Positions 40,040 through 52,573 are shown, numbered from the stretch's first letter. The stretch: DNA of 64,000 bases from DATLNF01 sp963765815 (GCA_963765815.1 CAVXXT010000003.1:62001-126000), one strand, 5' to 3'. Numbers and translations: made by a program. The notes: generated by a model from the letters alone, not told the origin.

Positions 40040-41158
40040 ATGGTCGACGAACCCGCTCGTCCGTCCCGCCGGCTCCTCGACGCGATTCTGCCTGTTGCAG
40101 CCGATGTGGGCCTGGCCGTCGTGCTGCGGACCATCGTCGAGTCCGCCGTCGAGCTGGTGGGAGCGCAGTACGGCGCACTCGGGGTGATCGGTCCGGCACG
40201 CTCCCTCGTGGAGTTCATCACGGTCGGCGCCGACCCGGAGACGGTCCAACGGATCGGCCCGCCGCCGGCCGGCCACGGGATCCTCGGACTCCTCATCGTC
40301 GAGCCGCAGCCGCTCCGGCTCCCGGACCTGGCCAAGCACCCGTCGTCGTACGGGTTCCCGCCGAACCACCCCCCGATGGGCTCGTTCCTCGGCGTGCCGA
40401 TCCGGGTCCGCGACGAGGTCTTCGGCAACCTCTACCTCACCGAGAAGCAGACCGCGGCAGAGTTCACCCAGGAGGACGAGGACCTGGCGATCGGGCTCGC
40501 GGCCGCGGCCGGGATCGCCATCGAGAACGCCCGGCTGCACGCGCGCGTTCGCGAGGTCGCGATCATCGAGGATCGGGAGCGGATCGCCCGTGACCTGCAC
40601 GACGTCGTGATCCAGCGCCTCTACGCGACCGGGTTGAGCCTCTCCTCAGCGATCCCTCGGGTGACGGACCCCGACCTCGCGGACCGGCTCATCGTCGCCG
40701 TCACCGAGCTCGACACCACCATCCGCGACATCCGGTCGACGATCTTCGCGCTCAAGCCGGTCGTTCGAAGTCCGCGGGGACTGCGCGTCGACGTGCTCGA
40801 GCTGGTGGAGCGCTCGGCCAACGCGATCGGCTTCGCGCCCAAGGTGACCTTCGAGGGTCTGGTCGACTCGGCGGTGCCCGAGGGCCTCCGCGACCACGTG
40901 CTAGCGGCGCTGCGCGAAGCGCTCACCAACGTCGCCAAGCACGCCATGGCCGGCAAGGTCGCGGTCACGATCGCGGTGGACGCCGACCTGCGCCTCATCG
41001 TCGTCGACGACGGCAAGGGGACAGCCACCGGAGGCGCCGGGCAGGGACTGGGCAACCTGGACGAGCGGGCCCGCGCGCTGGGCGGCTCCTTCGAGCTCAC
41101 CTCCTCCCCCGGCAGCGGGACGACGCTCGTGTGGCGGGTCCCGATCGCTATGCCCTGA
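40040..41158 (+). CDS. GAF-domain sensor histidine kinase (DosS/DevS-like)
   Basis: 372 residues from ATG 40040. GAF domain at about 15-160 (LAVVLRTIVESAVELVGAQY; GSFLGVPIRVRDEVFGNLYL) that in DosS/DosT binds haem; one GAF here rather than two. HisKA_3 dimerisation helix with phospho-His in RERIARDLHDVVIQRLYATG; HATPase_c with LREALTNVAKHA and DGKGTATGGAGQGLGNLDER. Cytoplasmic. It would sense O2, NO or redox and phosphorylate the regulator encoded divergently. An upstream in-frame ATG at 39974 lies inside the regulator gene. Confidence 0.85.
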   Translation: MVDEPARPSRRLLDAILPVAADVGLAVVLRTIVESAVELVGAQYGALGVIGPARSLVEFITVGADPETVQRIGPPPAGHGILGLLIVEPQPLRLPDLAKHPSSYGFPPNHPPMGSFLGVPIRVRDEVFGNLYLTEKQTAAEFTQEDEDLAIGLAAAAGIAIENARLHARVREVAIIEDRERIARDLHDVVIQRLYATGLSLSSAIPRVTDPDLADRLIVAVTELDTTIRDIRSTIFALKPVVRSPRGLRVDVLELVERSANAIGFAPKVTFEGLVDSAVPEGLRDHVLAALREALTNVAKHAMAGKVAVTIAVDADLRLIVVDDGKGTATGGAGQGLGNLDERARALGGSFELTSSPGSGTTLVWRVPIAMP

Positions 41159-41170
41159 CCGCTCGCCCGG

Positions 41171-41629
41171 TCAGCGGTCGCGCGCCAGCAGCGCCACCAG
41201 GTCGCGGTCGGTCACGATGCCCAGCAGCCGGTGGTGGAGGTCGATGACCGGTACGGCGGTCGCCTGCTCCTTGAGCATGATCTGGGCGACCGCCCGCACC
41301 TCGGTGTCGGGAAGAACGCAGTGGACGCGCGACGGCATGATGTCGGCGACCCTTCGCGACAGCGACGGCACGCTCAGCTCGCGGGCGACGGCGCGGTCGT
41401 CGATCAGGCTCAGGCACCGCCCGTCAGAGCCGACCACCGGGAGGTGGCGGAACCGTCCCCGGTCGAGCAGCTCCCAGGCGGAGAGCAGTGACTCGTGCGC
41501 CTGGACAGCGACCGGTGACGCGCTCATGACGTCCGCGGCGGTCACCGCCGCCATCGCCGGAATCGCCCGAAGCGTCCGACCGGCGTGGGCGGGCGCCTTC
41601 ACGTCCACGGCGTCGGCCTCGGCGGTCAC
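41171..41629 (-). CDS. CBS-domain pair protein
   Basis: 152 residues forming two CBS motifs: VTAADVMSASPVAVQAHESL with FRHLPVVGSDGRCLSLIDDR, and VADIMPSRVHCVLPDTEVRA with ATAVPVIDLHHRLLGIVTDR. Stand-alone CBS pairs bind adenine nucleotides. A similar gene (hrp1 type) is strongly DosR-induced in mycobacteria. ATG overlaps the nitroreductase stop (ATGA), so they are one operon. Confidence 0.8.
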   Translation of the reverse strand: MTAEADAVDVKAPAHAGRTLRAIPAMAAVTAADVMSASPVAVQAHESLLSAWELLDRGRFRHLPVVGSDGRCLSLIDDRAVARELSVPSLSRRVADIMPSRVHCVLPDTEVRAVAQIMLKEQATAVPVIDLHHRLLGIVTDRDLVALLARDR

Positions 41630-42675
41630 GAGGCACCGATTCCCGGGACCGGGTCGACGAGGTCGATGACCTCATCGACCGGCCGCCTCGGCGTGGCGAG
41701 GGCGCCGACGCCCCAGCCGAGACGGATCAGCATCTGCGGCGAGCCGTTGACGCCGATAGCCGCGGCGACCTGCGCCCGGCTGTCGGGCGCCTCGAGAGGT
41801 TGGTTGACGAAGGACGCATGGACGTCGTCGGAGCACGCCCGGAGCAGCACCATCTGCAGCGCCTGGCCGGCGGCCACCCAGTCGACCGGCTCGTCGCCGA
41901 TGGTCCACAGCATCGCGAGCAGAGGGGCATCCATCGCCGGATCGGGGGTGCGCGGTCCCGTCCCGGTGACGTCGAAGTCGCGGGTCGGGAACCTCATCTG
42001 CGGGCCGAGTGCGCCGACGCCGACGTTGTCGGCCGGGATGCCGTCGCCGGCCCCGCTGCCCGCCGGGCGGCTCCACGCCGCGAGCTCCTCCTGCCGCTCC
42101 CCGTCCTGTCGCTCGGCCCGGTCCGCGCGGTCGATGACATCGGCGATCGAGCGCTGACCGCGGCGGGTCGTCACGAAGGACAGTCGCGCACCCTCGCGCC
42201 GTGCCGCCGACTCCAGCGCGAAGACCAAGGAGTCCGGCAGGTTCCGTCCGTCCAGCGGAAGCCTCTGGGTCTGTCGCCGCGGTACGGCGTCGACGAGTCG
42301 CTGCACATCGGGCGTCATGGGCGTGCGGGCTCCGAGGCGGACCCTCGCGAGATGGCTGAAGTAGGCCCCTTGGGGGAACACCTGGACGTCCGGCTCGTAG
42401 CCGAGGGCGCGGATGCCGAGGCGCAGGTTGGCGATCGCGGCCCCGCAGCTGACGAGCATCTCTCGGCCGAAGTGGTCGGTGGCGATCAGAGCCCGCGCGC
42501 CGTCCGCCAGCACGTCGACCGCGTCGTGCCCGACGTCGAAGTACCACGGCTGGGTGTTGTGCTTCGACGGCGCGAGGACGGCGAAGTTGACGGCCCAGGC
42601 GAGCTTCTCGGCGGTGGTCGCGGTGTCGAGCGGCGGCGCGGCGATCGCGGTACGCGGCATCGGTCGGGTGTCCAT
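41626..42675 (-). CDS. Acg-type nitroreductase-like flavoprotein
   Basis: 349 residues. Two fused nitroreductase-like halves: VNFAVLAPSKHNTQPWYFDV near the start is the FMN-binding opening typical of Rv3131/Acg proteins, and IRLGWGVGALATPRRPVDEV closes the second half. Members are often redox-inactive FMN stores in the DosR regulon. Sits between the multicopper oxidase (10 bases upstream) and the CBS gene. Confidence 0.75.
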   Translation of the reverse strand: MDTRPMPRTAIAAPPLDTATTAEKLAWAVNFAVLAPSKHNTQPWYFDVGHDAVDVLADGARALIATDHFGREMLVSCGAAIANLRLGIRALGYEPDVQVFPQGAYFSHLARVRLGARTPMTPDVQRLVDAVPRRQTQRLPLDGRNLPDSLVFALESAARREGARLSFVTTRRGQRSIADVIDRADRAERQDGERQEELAAWSRPAGSGAGDGIPADNVGVGALGPQMRFPTRDFDVTGTGPRTPDPAMDAPLLAMLWTIGDEPVDWVAAGQALQMVLLRACSDDVHASFVNQPLEAPDSRAQVAAAIGVNGSPQMLIRLGWGVGALATPRRPVDEVIDLVDPVPGIGAS

Positions 42676-42685
42676 GACGTGCTCC

Positions 42686-43723
42686 CTACTTGACGATCAT
42701 CGCGGTGACCATGCCGAACATGCCCTTGTCGCTCTCTGCGTGGCTGAGGATGTGGCAGTGCCAGGCCCACACGCCCGGGTTGTCGGCATGGACCAGCACC
42801 GTGTAGCGCTCGCCCGGCGCGACGTTGATCGTGTCGGCGGTGTACGGCTCCGGCAGCGAGAACCCGTCCTTGGCGATGACCAGCTGGTCGAGCCCGTGGA
42901 GGTGCATCGGGTGCGACTGCATGCCCTCGTTGAGGTAGTGGACCTCGAGCCACTCACCCGGCGCCACGGCGTACGGCGCCGTCGCGGGGAAGGACTTCCC
43001 GTTGAGGGTCAGGCCGATCGTGCCGGCGTCGTTGAGCACCATCACCTCGGTGCGCGTGACCTTCGCCGCAGCCGGCCGAGTCATGTGACCGACGAGGAAC
43101 GCGCCGGCAAGGCCGTTCGGCACCTGGTGCACGGCGTCGTGGTGCGAGTGGTACATCCCGACCGCCGGGCGGTCCGCGGTGAAGGCGTAGGTGAACGTCG
43201 CGCCCGGCTCGACGGGCGGCTGGGTGAGGTCCGGTACGCCGTCCATCGCGTTCGGCGTGCGGATGCCGTGGAAGTGGATGGACGTCGAGTCCGCCATCTC
43301 GTTGTGCAGGACGACGCGAACCTTGTCGCCGACCTCCACGGCCAGCGTCGGGCCGGGCACCTGGCCGTTGTAGGACATGGCGTCGACGAGCACACCGGCC
43401 GAGACCTCCCAGCGGATGTTCCGGGCGGTGAGGTCGAACTGCTTCGTGCCGTCAGGAAGCACCGTGGGCGCCAGACGCTGCGCGCCGAGGCCCGCGGTCT
43501 TCGCCGGGAACGCCTTCACCGGCGCGGCCATGACGGCGTCCATCGCGTGGAAGTCGATCGCGCTCGACGAGGCGCTCGGCATCGCCATCGATGGCGAGGG
43601 GGCGGCCGCCGCAGGTTTCGGGCGCAACGTCGCCGGCGCTCCGTCGTCGTGGACGATCAGCACCACCGGTGCGGCCACCGCGAGCCCCAGGGCGAACGTC
43701 GCTGCGAGTCCCTTGCCGGCCAT
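42686..43723 (-). CDS. Two-domain multicopper oxidase (laccase/nitrite-reductase family)
   Basis: 345 residues with an N-terminal signal/anchor (AATFALGLAVAAPVVLIV) and a Pro/Ser spacer. Copper motifs in order: SIHFHGI and MYHSHHD in domain 1, HPMHLHG and WHCHILSHAESDKGMFGM in domain 2. The Cys-His-Met type-1 site is in domain 2 and absent from domain 1, which points to a two-domain laccase-type oxidase more than a copper nitrite reductase. Acts outside the membrane. First gene of the operon with the nitroreductase and CBS genes. Confidence 0.8.
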   Translation of the reverse strand: MAGKGLAATFALGLAVAAPVVLIVHDDGAPATLRPKPAAAAPSPSMAMPSASSSAIDFHAMDAVMAAPVKAFPAKTAGLGAQRLAPTVLPDGTKQFDLTARNIRWEVSAGVLVDAMSYNGQVPGPTLAVEVGDKVRVVLHNEMADSTSIHFHGIRTPNAMDGVPDLTQPPVEPGATFTYAFTADRPAVGMYHSHHDAVHQVPNGLAGAFLVGHMTRPAAAKVTRTEVMVLNDAGTIGLTLNGKSFPATAPYAVAPGEWLEVHYLNEGMQSHPMHLHGLDQLVIAKDGFSLPEPYTADTINVAPGERYTVLVHADNPGVWAWHCHILSHAESDKGMFGMVTAMIVK

Positions 43724-43803
43724 CTGCGGTTACCTCCACCCGTCATTGCGCCGCCATCTGCGGCCTGTCGACGACGTTAGGCAGACCCGAGGAGGGATCC
43801 CAC

Positions 43804-43815
43804 GGGCCTAGGCCC
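43804..43815. promoter_or_regulatory. 12-bp palindrome upstream of multicopper oxidase operon
   Basis: GGGCCTAGGCCC, about 80 bases before the oxidase start, near a second similar GGCCCTTGGTCCC (43827-43839). The GGGnC...GnCCC shape is reminiscent of DosR boxes, but no full match can be claimed. Confidence 0.3.
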
Positions 43816-43917
43816 TCAGGTCGCAGGCCCTTGGTCCCATGGCGGCCGCGCTACTTGCCACCGGCGCACCCGGGGGTGCAGATTGCCCTGATTCGTCCCC
43901 TGCACCGTGGAGAGCGC

Positions 43918-44091
43918 ATGCGCCGCCGAGTTCTCGCCATCGCCAGTGCCGTCACGTTCGCCGCCGCCGGACTGGTCGTCGGGGCCACTACGGCCCAGGC
44001 CGCTCACAGCTGCTCGCCGGACATCCCGTGCTACCCGCACGTGTGCGTCGAGCTCAAGCCGAAGCCGCGCTACTACTTCTGCAACGGCTGA
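43918..44091 (+). CDS. 57-residue secreted Cys-containing peptide
   Basis: Signal peptide VLAIASAVTFAAAGLVVGAT ending in AQA, mature peptide of about 28 residues with four Cys (HSCSPDIPCYPHVCVELKPK, then YYFCNG). GAGAG just before the ATG. Short exported peptides with paired Cys can be bacteriocins, wall proteins or signals; no family recognised. Confidence 0.6.
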   Translation: MRRRVLAIASAVTFAAAGLVVGATTAQAAHSCSPDIPCYPHVCVELKPKPRYYFCNG

Positions 44092-44094
44092 CGC

Positions 44095-44415
44095 CTACGA
44101 GGTCGGGGTCGGCAGCGTCGCGCCGACCCGCTCGGCGTTCGCCTTCTGCTCGTCGCTGAAGCAGTCCGGACGTGACCGGACCGCGGTGACGTAGTCCTGT
44201 GCGCTGGCAGCGATGGCGTCGCTGTCCGGCGTGCTGTCGCTCTTGAGCCGTACGCCGGTCTCCGCGGCCGCTCGCGCCTGCGCCCGCACGGCTCGACAAG
44301 CCGCGCCGTACCCGTCGTCGACCGTGTCCTGGGGCGACGATCCGCCGCCGCACCCGGCGAGGACGAGCACCGCCAACGCGGCGACCAGCGGCGGCGTGCT
44401 CCGGACCCAGCGCAT
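44095..44415 (-). CDS. Small lipoprotein
   Basis: 106 residues. Lipobox VLVLAGCGGG after a hydrophobic start; the mature part is a helical polar domain with two further Cys (GAACRAVRAQ; RPDCFSDEQ). Anchored outside the membrane. Function unknown. Convergent with the peptide gene, 3 bases between stops. Confidence 0.7.
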   Translation of the reverse strand: MRWVRSTPPLVAALAVLVLAGCGGGSSPQDTVDDGYGAACRAVRAQARAAAETGVRLKSDSTPDSDAIAASAQDYVTAVRSRPDCFSDEQKANAERVGATLPTPTS

Positions 44416-44466
44416 GGCGGCTACCGTAGCCGCCCGGACCACAACTGCTGAGAGGTCGACGCGCGC

Positions 44467-45249
44467 GTGCTGCTCCTGCTCCCTCCGTCGGAGGGCAAGG
44501 CCGTCCCGCAGACGGGCGAGCCGGTGGACCTCGCCGCGCTGACCTTCCCGGAGCTCGCCCGCCCGCGACGAGAGCTGATGCGCGATCTCGCCCGGCTCTG
44601 CCGCGGCGACCTGGCAGCCGCCCTCGACGCGCTCGGACTGCGTCCCGGCCAAGCCGGTGAGATCAGCGCCAACCGCGTCCTCGCGAAGGCGCCGACCCTC
44701 CCGGCCGCCGAGCTCTACACGGGTGTCCTGCACTCCGCGCTCAGCCCGACGACGCTGCCCGCGCCGGCTCGTCGGCGGCTCTCGTCGCAGGTCCTCGTCT
44801 TCTCCGGGCTGTGGGGCGCCGTGGGGTACGCCGACCGGCTGCCCCGGTACAAGCTGCCGATCGGCGCGCGGATCGGCACTCCCCTGGCGGCGCGGTGGCG
44901 GGGAGTGCTCGCCGCACCGCTGGCAGAGCGCGCGGGCGACGGCCTGGTGGTGGACCTGCGGAGCGCGCCCTACGCCGCCGCGTGGCGCCCGACGGGCGAT
45001 CTCGCGCAGCGCACCGTCGTCGTGTCGGTGCTGGCCGAGCGTCGCGTCGACGGCCGCGTCGTCGTCGTCCCGGTCAGCCACTTCAACAAGGCAGCGAAGG
45101 GCCGATTCGCGCGCGAGCTGCTGCAGCGCCCGACCGACGACCCGCGTGCCCTGCTCGACCGGGCGGCGTCCGCCGGGCTGCGCGGGGAGCTGGCGGCGGC
45201 CGGTCACGGTCTGCGCCTCGACCTGGTCGAGCCGGTGGCCGCGACATGA
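44467..45249 (+). CDS. yaaA: YaaA-family protein (peroxide stress)
   Basis: 260 residues from GTG 44467. LLLLPPSEGKAVPQTGEPVD is the family start (P-P-S-E-G/K), followed by QVLVFSGLWGAVGYADRLPR, KLPIGARIG and VPVSHFNKAAKGRFARELL, all hallmarks of YaaA/UPF0246. In E. coli YaaA limits free iron and damage during peroxide stress. Overlaps the next gene by four bases. Confidence 0.85.
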   Translation: MLLLLPPSEGKAVPQTGEPVDLAALTFPELARPRRELMRDLARLCRGDLAAALDALGLRPGQAGEISANRVLAKAPTLPAAELYTGVLHSALSPTTLPAPARRRLSSQVLVFSGLWGAVGYADRLPRYKLPIGARIGTPLAARWRGVLAAPLAERAGDGLVVDLRSAPYAAAWRPTGDLAQRTVVVSVLAERRVDGRVVVVPVSHFNKAAKGRFARELLQRPTDDPRALLDRAASAGLRGELAAAGHGLRLDLVEPVAAT

Positions 45250-45722
45250 AGCCGCTCGCGGTCGTCGACATAGACGGCGTCGTCGCCGACGTGACGCATC
45301 GGCTGCACCACCTCGACGCCAAGCCCAAGGACTGGGGCTCGTTCTTCACCGCGGCGAAGCAGGACCCACCGCTCGCCGAGGGCGTGCGTCGGGTCACGGC
45401 ACTCCTCGCCGATCACGACGTCGTCTACCTCACCGGACGGCCGGAGTGGCTGCGCAAGGACACTGAGCGCTGGCTCGAGAAGCACGGCATCTCCGGCACA
45501 GCGCTGCACATGCGACGTCGCGGCGACCGACGTCCGGCCCGGCAGACCAAGGCCGAGCTGCTCGCCGAGCTCGCGCACGGGCGCACCGTCGCGCTGGTCC
45601 TCGACGACGACCCCGACGTGGTGGACGCGCTGCGAGCCGGCGGGTGGCCGGTCGAGCTGGCGGACTGGCTGCCGCACACCCGGACGCTCCGGCAGGCGCA
45701 GGAGACGGAAGGCCGGACCTAG
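45246..45722 (+). CDS. HAD-superfamily phosphatase (polynucleotide kinase 3-prime-phosphatase-like)
   Basis: 158 residues: motif I VVDIDGVVAD, motif II VVYLTGRPEW, motif III region QTKAELLAEL and motif IV LVLDDDPDVVDAL. No cap domain, so large substrates such as nucleic-acid ends or proteins are possible. ATG overlaps the YaaA stop; stop overlaps the convergent pabB-like stop. Confidence 0.75.
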   Translation: MKPLAVVDIDGVVADVTHRLHHLDAKPKDWGSFFTAAKQDPPLAEGVRRVTALLADHDVVYLTGRPEWLRKDTERWLEKHGISGTALHMRRRGDRRPARQTKAELLAELAHGRTVALVLDDDPDVVDALRAGGWPVELADWLPHTRTLRQAQETEGRT

Positions 45723-46861
45723 CCCAGCGCAGCGATGAGCGGCGCTGCCTTCGCCGCGGCCTCGGCGACCTCGCCGGCTGCGGTGCTCGACCAGGTGATC
45801 CCGCCGCCGGTCCACAGGTGCGCCCGACCGTCGGCGACCGCGACGGTGCGGATGCTCAGCCCCAGCGTGAGCTCACCGCCGGCGCCCACCCAGCCGATCG
45901 CGCCCATCGACGGCCCACGGCCCACCGCCTCGAGCGCGGCGATCTGCTGGAGCGCAGCGAGCTTCGGCGCACCGGTCACCGACCCGCCCGGGAACGTCGC
46001 GGCGAGCAACGCGGCCAGACCGACGCCCGGGCGGAGCGTCGCCGACACCGCTGACTCCGCGTGCCAGAGGCCGGCCAGGGGGCGCACCTCGTACAGCTCG
46101 TCGACGACGACACCGCCGGTCCGCGCGACCTGGGCCAGGTCGTTGCGCTCGAGGTCGACGATCATCACGTGCTCGGCGCGGTCCTTCGGCGATGTCCTCA
46201 GGCCTTCCCGGGCGGACTCGTCGGCGCTCCCGGGACGCCGGACCGCGGTGCCCTTGATCGGCCGGGTGGTCGCCACGCCTCCCCCGACCTCGAGGAACAG
46301 CTCCGGCGAGGCGCAGTGCACCGACCAGCCGCCGCCGACGACACTGCCGGCGTACGGCGCGTCCGGCACGCGGGCCAGTGCCGGGCCGATGCCGAGCGGG
46401 TCCCCGACCACCTCTCCGGCACGATGACTGACGACGTTCGCCTGGTAGAGGTCTCCGCGGGCGATCGCGTCACGTACCACCTCGACGGCGGCGGCGTGCT
46501 CGCTGTCCGTCCAGCTCGCCGCCCACTCCGGGACCCGCGCGCGACCGGATGGGGCGGCCGGTTCGCCGGGAGCCGGCTCCAGCACGACAGCCGCGACGTC
46601 CGGCACCTGCGGGCACGGTGTCGGCGCCGCGCCGTGGCCGAGGAGCGGCCAGCCGCCGCCGACGAGGACGGCCGCTCCGAGCGCCCCCGGGCCGGGAGGT
46701 GAGCCGTCGGTCGAGGACAGGTCCCCCACCGCCACCCCGGCGTCGACCAGGAACGCCTCGAGCTCGGCGTACGGCGACGGGTCGCCCGGCGACCACCGCC
46801 ATTCCCACCGGGCCCGCTCGCGACCGGTGACGCCGCCCGGCTGGCCTGGTGCGCGGGTCAT
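45719..46861 (-). CDS. pabB: Aminodeoxychorismate synthase component I (PabB-like)
   Basis: 380 residues, chorismate-binding domain: GDLYQANVVSHR, TRPIKGTAVRRPG with the PabB-type Lys in PIKGT (TrpE has Ala there), HVMIVDLERNDLAQVARTGG, and FPGGSVTGAPKLAALQQIA. It converts chorismate and ammonia to 4-amino-4-deoxychorismate for folate. No glutamine amidotransferase partner is nearby. ATG 46861 chosen because the chorismate fold starts soon after; the open frame runs 20 codons further upstream. Confidence 0.85.
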   Translation of the reverse strand: MTRAPGQPGGVTGRERARWEWRWSPGDPSPYAELEAFLVDAGVAVGDLSSTDGSPPGPGALGAAVLVGGGWPLLGHGAAPTPCPQVPDVAAVVLEPAPGEPAAPSGRARVPEWAASWTDSEHAAAVEVVRDAIARGDLYQANVVSHRAGEVVGDPLGIGPALARVPDAPYAGSVVGGGWSVHCASPELFLEVGGGVATTRPIKGTAVRRPGSADESAREGLRTSPKDRAEHVMIVDLERNDLAQVARTGGVVVDELYEVRPLAGLWHAESAVSATLRPGVGLAALLAATFPGGSVTGAPKLAALQQIAALEAVGRGPSMGAIGWVGAGGELTLGLSIRTVAVADGRAHLWTGGGITWSSTAAGEVAEAAAKAAPLIAALG

Positions 46862-47063
46862 CTGACGTCCTCGGAGGAGGTCAAGGTGACGATCGTGCAC
46901 CGATTCACCCGAAAGGGGCACACACGAGTGGCGTGAAGGTGTGGAATGAAGGCGACAGCCCTACCCGAACCACCTCGAGCGGCGGACGGGAGCCTCAACC
47001 GACGAGGCGTCCTGCCGATGACCTCTACGGAGGGATCGTCGCTCGACGAGGAGTCCGCAGCAT

Positions 47064-47291
47064 GTGTCCGCCCAGCACCAGCACGACCCGCACTGCCAGC
47101 ACGAGCCCGCCTGCCCGCCCGCCGAGGCCGCCGACCACGACGCCGCCCGCGTCGTGGCCGCGCACCCCGAGCAGGGCTGGAGCCTGCTGTGCAACGGCGT
47201 CGTCGTCTTCGACGACACCGGCGAGATCCTGCCCGACGGCCGCATCGTCGCGCCCGCACCGCCTCGATCCGCCAGCCGCGCGCCGCCGTGA
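47064..47291 (+). CDS. DUF5999 family protein
   Basis: 75 residues from GTG 47064: CQHEPACPPAEAADHDAARV, AHPEQGWSLLCNGVVVFDDT, GEILPDGRIVAPAPP. This matches the short actinobacterial family DUF5999 with conserved Cys/His and the GWSLLCNGVV core. Function unknown. The 200 bases upstream (46862-47063) show no other gene. Confidence 0.75.
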   Translation: MSAQHQHDPHCQHEPACPPAEAADHDAARVVAAHPEQGWSLLCNGVVVFDDTGEILPDGRIVAPAPPRSASRAPP

Positions 47292-47299
47292 CCCGGCCG

Positions 47300-50209
<2,910 letters not shown>

Positions 50210-50249
50210 GGGGCCTCCTCGGCTGGCGCCGGCTGCACGCCGGCGGCTC

Positions 50250-50410
50250 GCGCTCCCCCTCTGTCATGGGACCTGAGAGCTTCACCGGCCGCGGCCGGGC
50301 GGCTTGCACCGTCGGTGGGCACCGGATGGCGCCGCTTTCCAGAGTGGCCTGCCCGAGCGGTCCGTTGGCCTGAGAGGTTCCGGGGAGGATTGCTCCTTCG
50401 GCGCCCGGCG
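50250..50410 (-). promoter_or_regulatory. Tandem glycine riboswitch
   Basis: On the minus strand two aptamer signatures follow each other: GGAGCAATCCTCCCCGG with ACCTCTCAGGCCAACGGACC, then a second half ending AAGCTCTCAGGTCCCATGAC and AGAGGGGGAG. CTCTCAGG plus GACAGAGG are the diagnostic conserved elements of gcvT-type glycine aptamers. It would switch on gcvP when glycine is plentiful. Confidence 0.85.
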
Positions 50411-50488
50411 CTGGCTGCGCCGGGGCTCTCCCGCGTCAGGCAGCTGATACAGCCGACGAGCCGACGGTACCAGCCGCGCCGGGGTCCG

Positions 50489-51030
<542 letters not shown>

Positions 51031-51172
51031 CCTGAACTAGCGAGCCCTGGTAGGCACGACGGGCGCGGGCACGTGGCGCCGGGTCCTCCGGTCTCGTCGT
51101 CCACTCGTGCCGCTCCCCTTCGTCCCGTCACGCTCGTGCCCGCGGTGCCCGCCGGCGTACGTCGTCGTGCGG

Positions 51173-51781
51173 TCACGCTAGGAGGACAGGCGCTCTCGGG
51201 CAACGACCGCCGACGGCGTGTCCTCGACTCGTACCCTCGACCTCAGATCGAGGGTTGAGACCCTCTACCAGGCCGTTCTCGTGCTCAGGAGGACTGTTGT
51301 CGAAGTCGTCCGGGCGAGATCTGGTCGAGGAACTCCCGGAACCGCTCGACCTCGGTCTCCTGCTCGTCCGGCGATCGCGATGCCGGCCTCGTCCAGCACC
51401 GCCTCGTCGGCGAAGATCGTCACGCCCGTCCGCATCGCCAGCGCGATCGCGTCGGACGGGCCGGGCGCTGACCTCGACGCCGTCGTCGAGCCCAGGTCGG
51501 CGTAGAAGACCCCGTCGCGCAGGTCGGTGATCTGTGACCGGCTGAGCCGGCCGCCGACGGCGTCGAGGAGGTCCTTCAGCAGGTCGTGGGTCATCGGCCG
51601 GGCCGTGACGATCCCCTGCTGGGCGAAGGCGATCGCGGTGGCCTCGACGGCGCCGATCCAGATCGGCAGGTAGCGGTCGCCGTCGACCTCCTTCAGCAGG
51701 ACGATCGGCTGGTTGGCTGGGCAGCTCGACCCGGACACCGACGACGGTCAGCTTCGAGCACGGCCTGGTCCTGCCTCTCAC
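51173..51781 (-). pseudogene. Bifunctional nuclease family protein (Rv1829-like), frameshifted
   Basis: GTG 51781, CSKLTVVGVRVELPS, then after an indel near 51718 QPIVLLKEVDGDRYLPIWIG, AVEATAIAFAQQGIVTARPM and MTHDLLKDLLDAVGGRLSRS, the family core (DUF151). Further indels near 51485 and 51368; the C-terminus EHENGLVEGLNPRSEVEG may be extended by the errors. Family members bind or cut nucleic acids in vitro. Confidence 0.75.
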
Positions 51782-51833
51782 GACGCTGGCCGTCGAACCT
51801 ACACCGCGCCTGGGGGACGTGCCGCGCGATCGG

Positions 51834-52548
51834 TCAGCGGGTCAGGCCGGGTCGCAGGCCGGCGCGCGACCAGCGTGGCGTGCAGCGGACCGACAGCGCC
51901 GCGAGCTCGCGGGCGACCTCGTCGGCGCGGGCCCGGGCCTCCGGGTTGCGCTGGCGGACCAGGGGGGTGACGACCTGCTCGACCAGCCCGATCTCGCGGT
52001 CGGCCGCCGTCTTGAACGGCCGCAGGTGCCGCGCCTCGATGCCGAAGCGGCTCATCTCGGCGACCGTCTTGGCGACCACCAGCGCGTCGCCGTCGTAGTG
52101 GCTGCTGCCGGGGCGGGGCGACAGCAGGCCGTACTGCTCGAGCTGCGTCGAGCTGCTCGGCGGTCGAGGCCGGCCGCGTCGAGCCAGCTCGTCGCGCGAC
52201 AGCCGGACCTCGCTGACGTCGCGGACGGAAGGCCTCCGGCCCGGGCAGCCCGTCGGCGACGACAGCGCGCGGGGCACCTGCGGGCCGGCCGCCGCCGTGC
52301 GTCGGCCGGCTCGAGCCCGCGGTCGAGCGCCTCGAGGTGCTCCTTGATGACGCGCAGCGGCAGGTAGTGGTCGCGCTGGGCGGCGAGCACGTAGCGCAGC
52401 CGGCCGACGTCCTCGCGGGAGAACTTGCGGTAGCCGGAGGCGGTGCGCTCGGGCTCGACCAGCCCCTCGGCCTCGAGGAAGCGGATCTTGGAGATCGTCA
52501 CGTCGGGGAAGTCGCCGCGCAGCTGGCCAGCACCTCCCCGATGCTCAT
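51834..52548 (-). pseudogene. MerR-family regulator (Rv1828-like), frameshifted
   Basis: ATG 52548, MSIGEVLA, then after one indel LRGDFPDVTISKIRFLEAEG in pieces, LVEPERTASGYRKFSREDVG and RLRYVLAAQRDHYLPLRVIK as the DNA-binding part, and a C-terminal effector domain EQYGLLSPRPGSSHYDGDAL, VVAKTVAEMSRFGIEARHLR. Indels near 52527, 52300, 52230 and 52150. Confidence 0.75.
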
Positions 52549-52573
52549 GAACGCGCGTGCGGGCGCCGCGCGC

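Noticed and set aside
41626..41629. Nitroreductase-CBS overlap as a fusion
   Set aside because: A simple four-base ATGA overlap between two complete genes.
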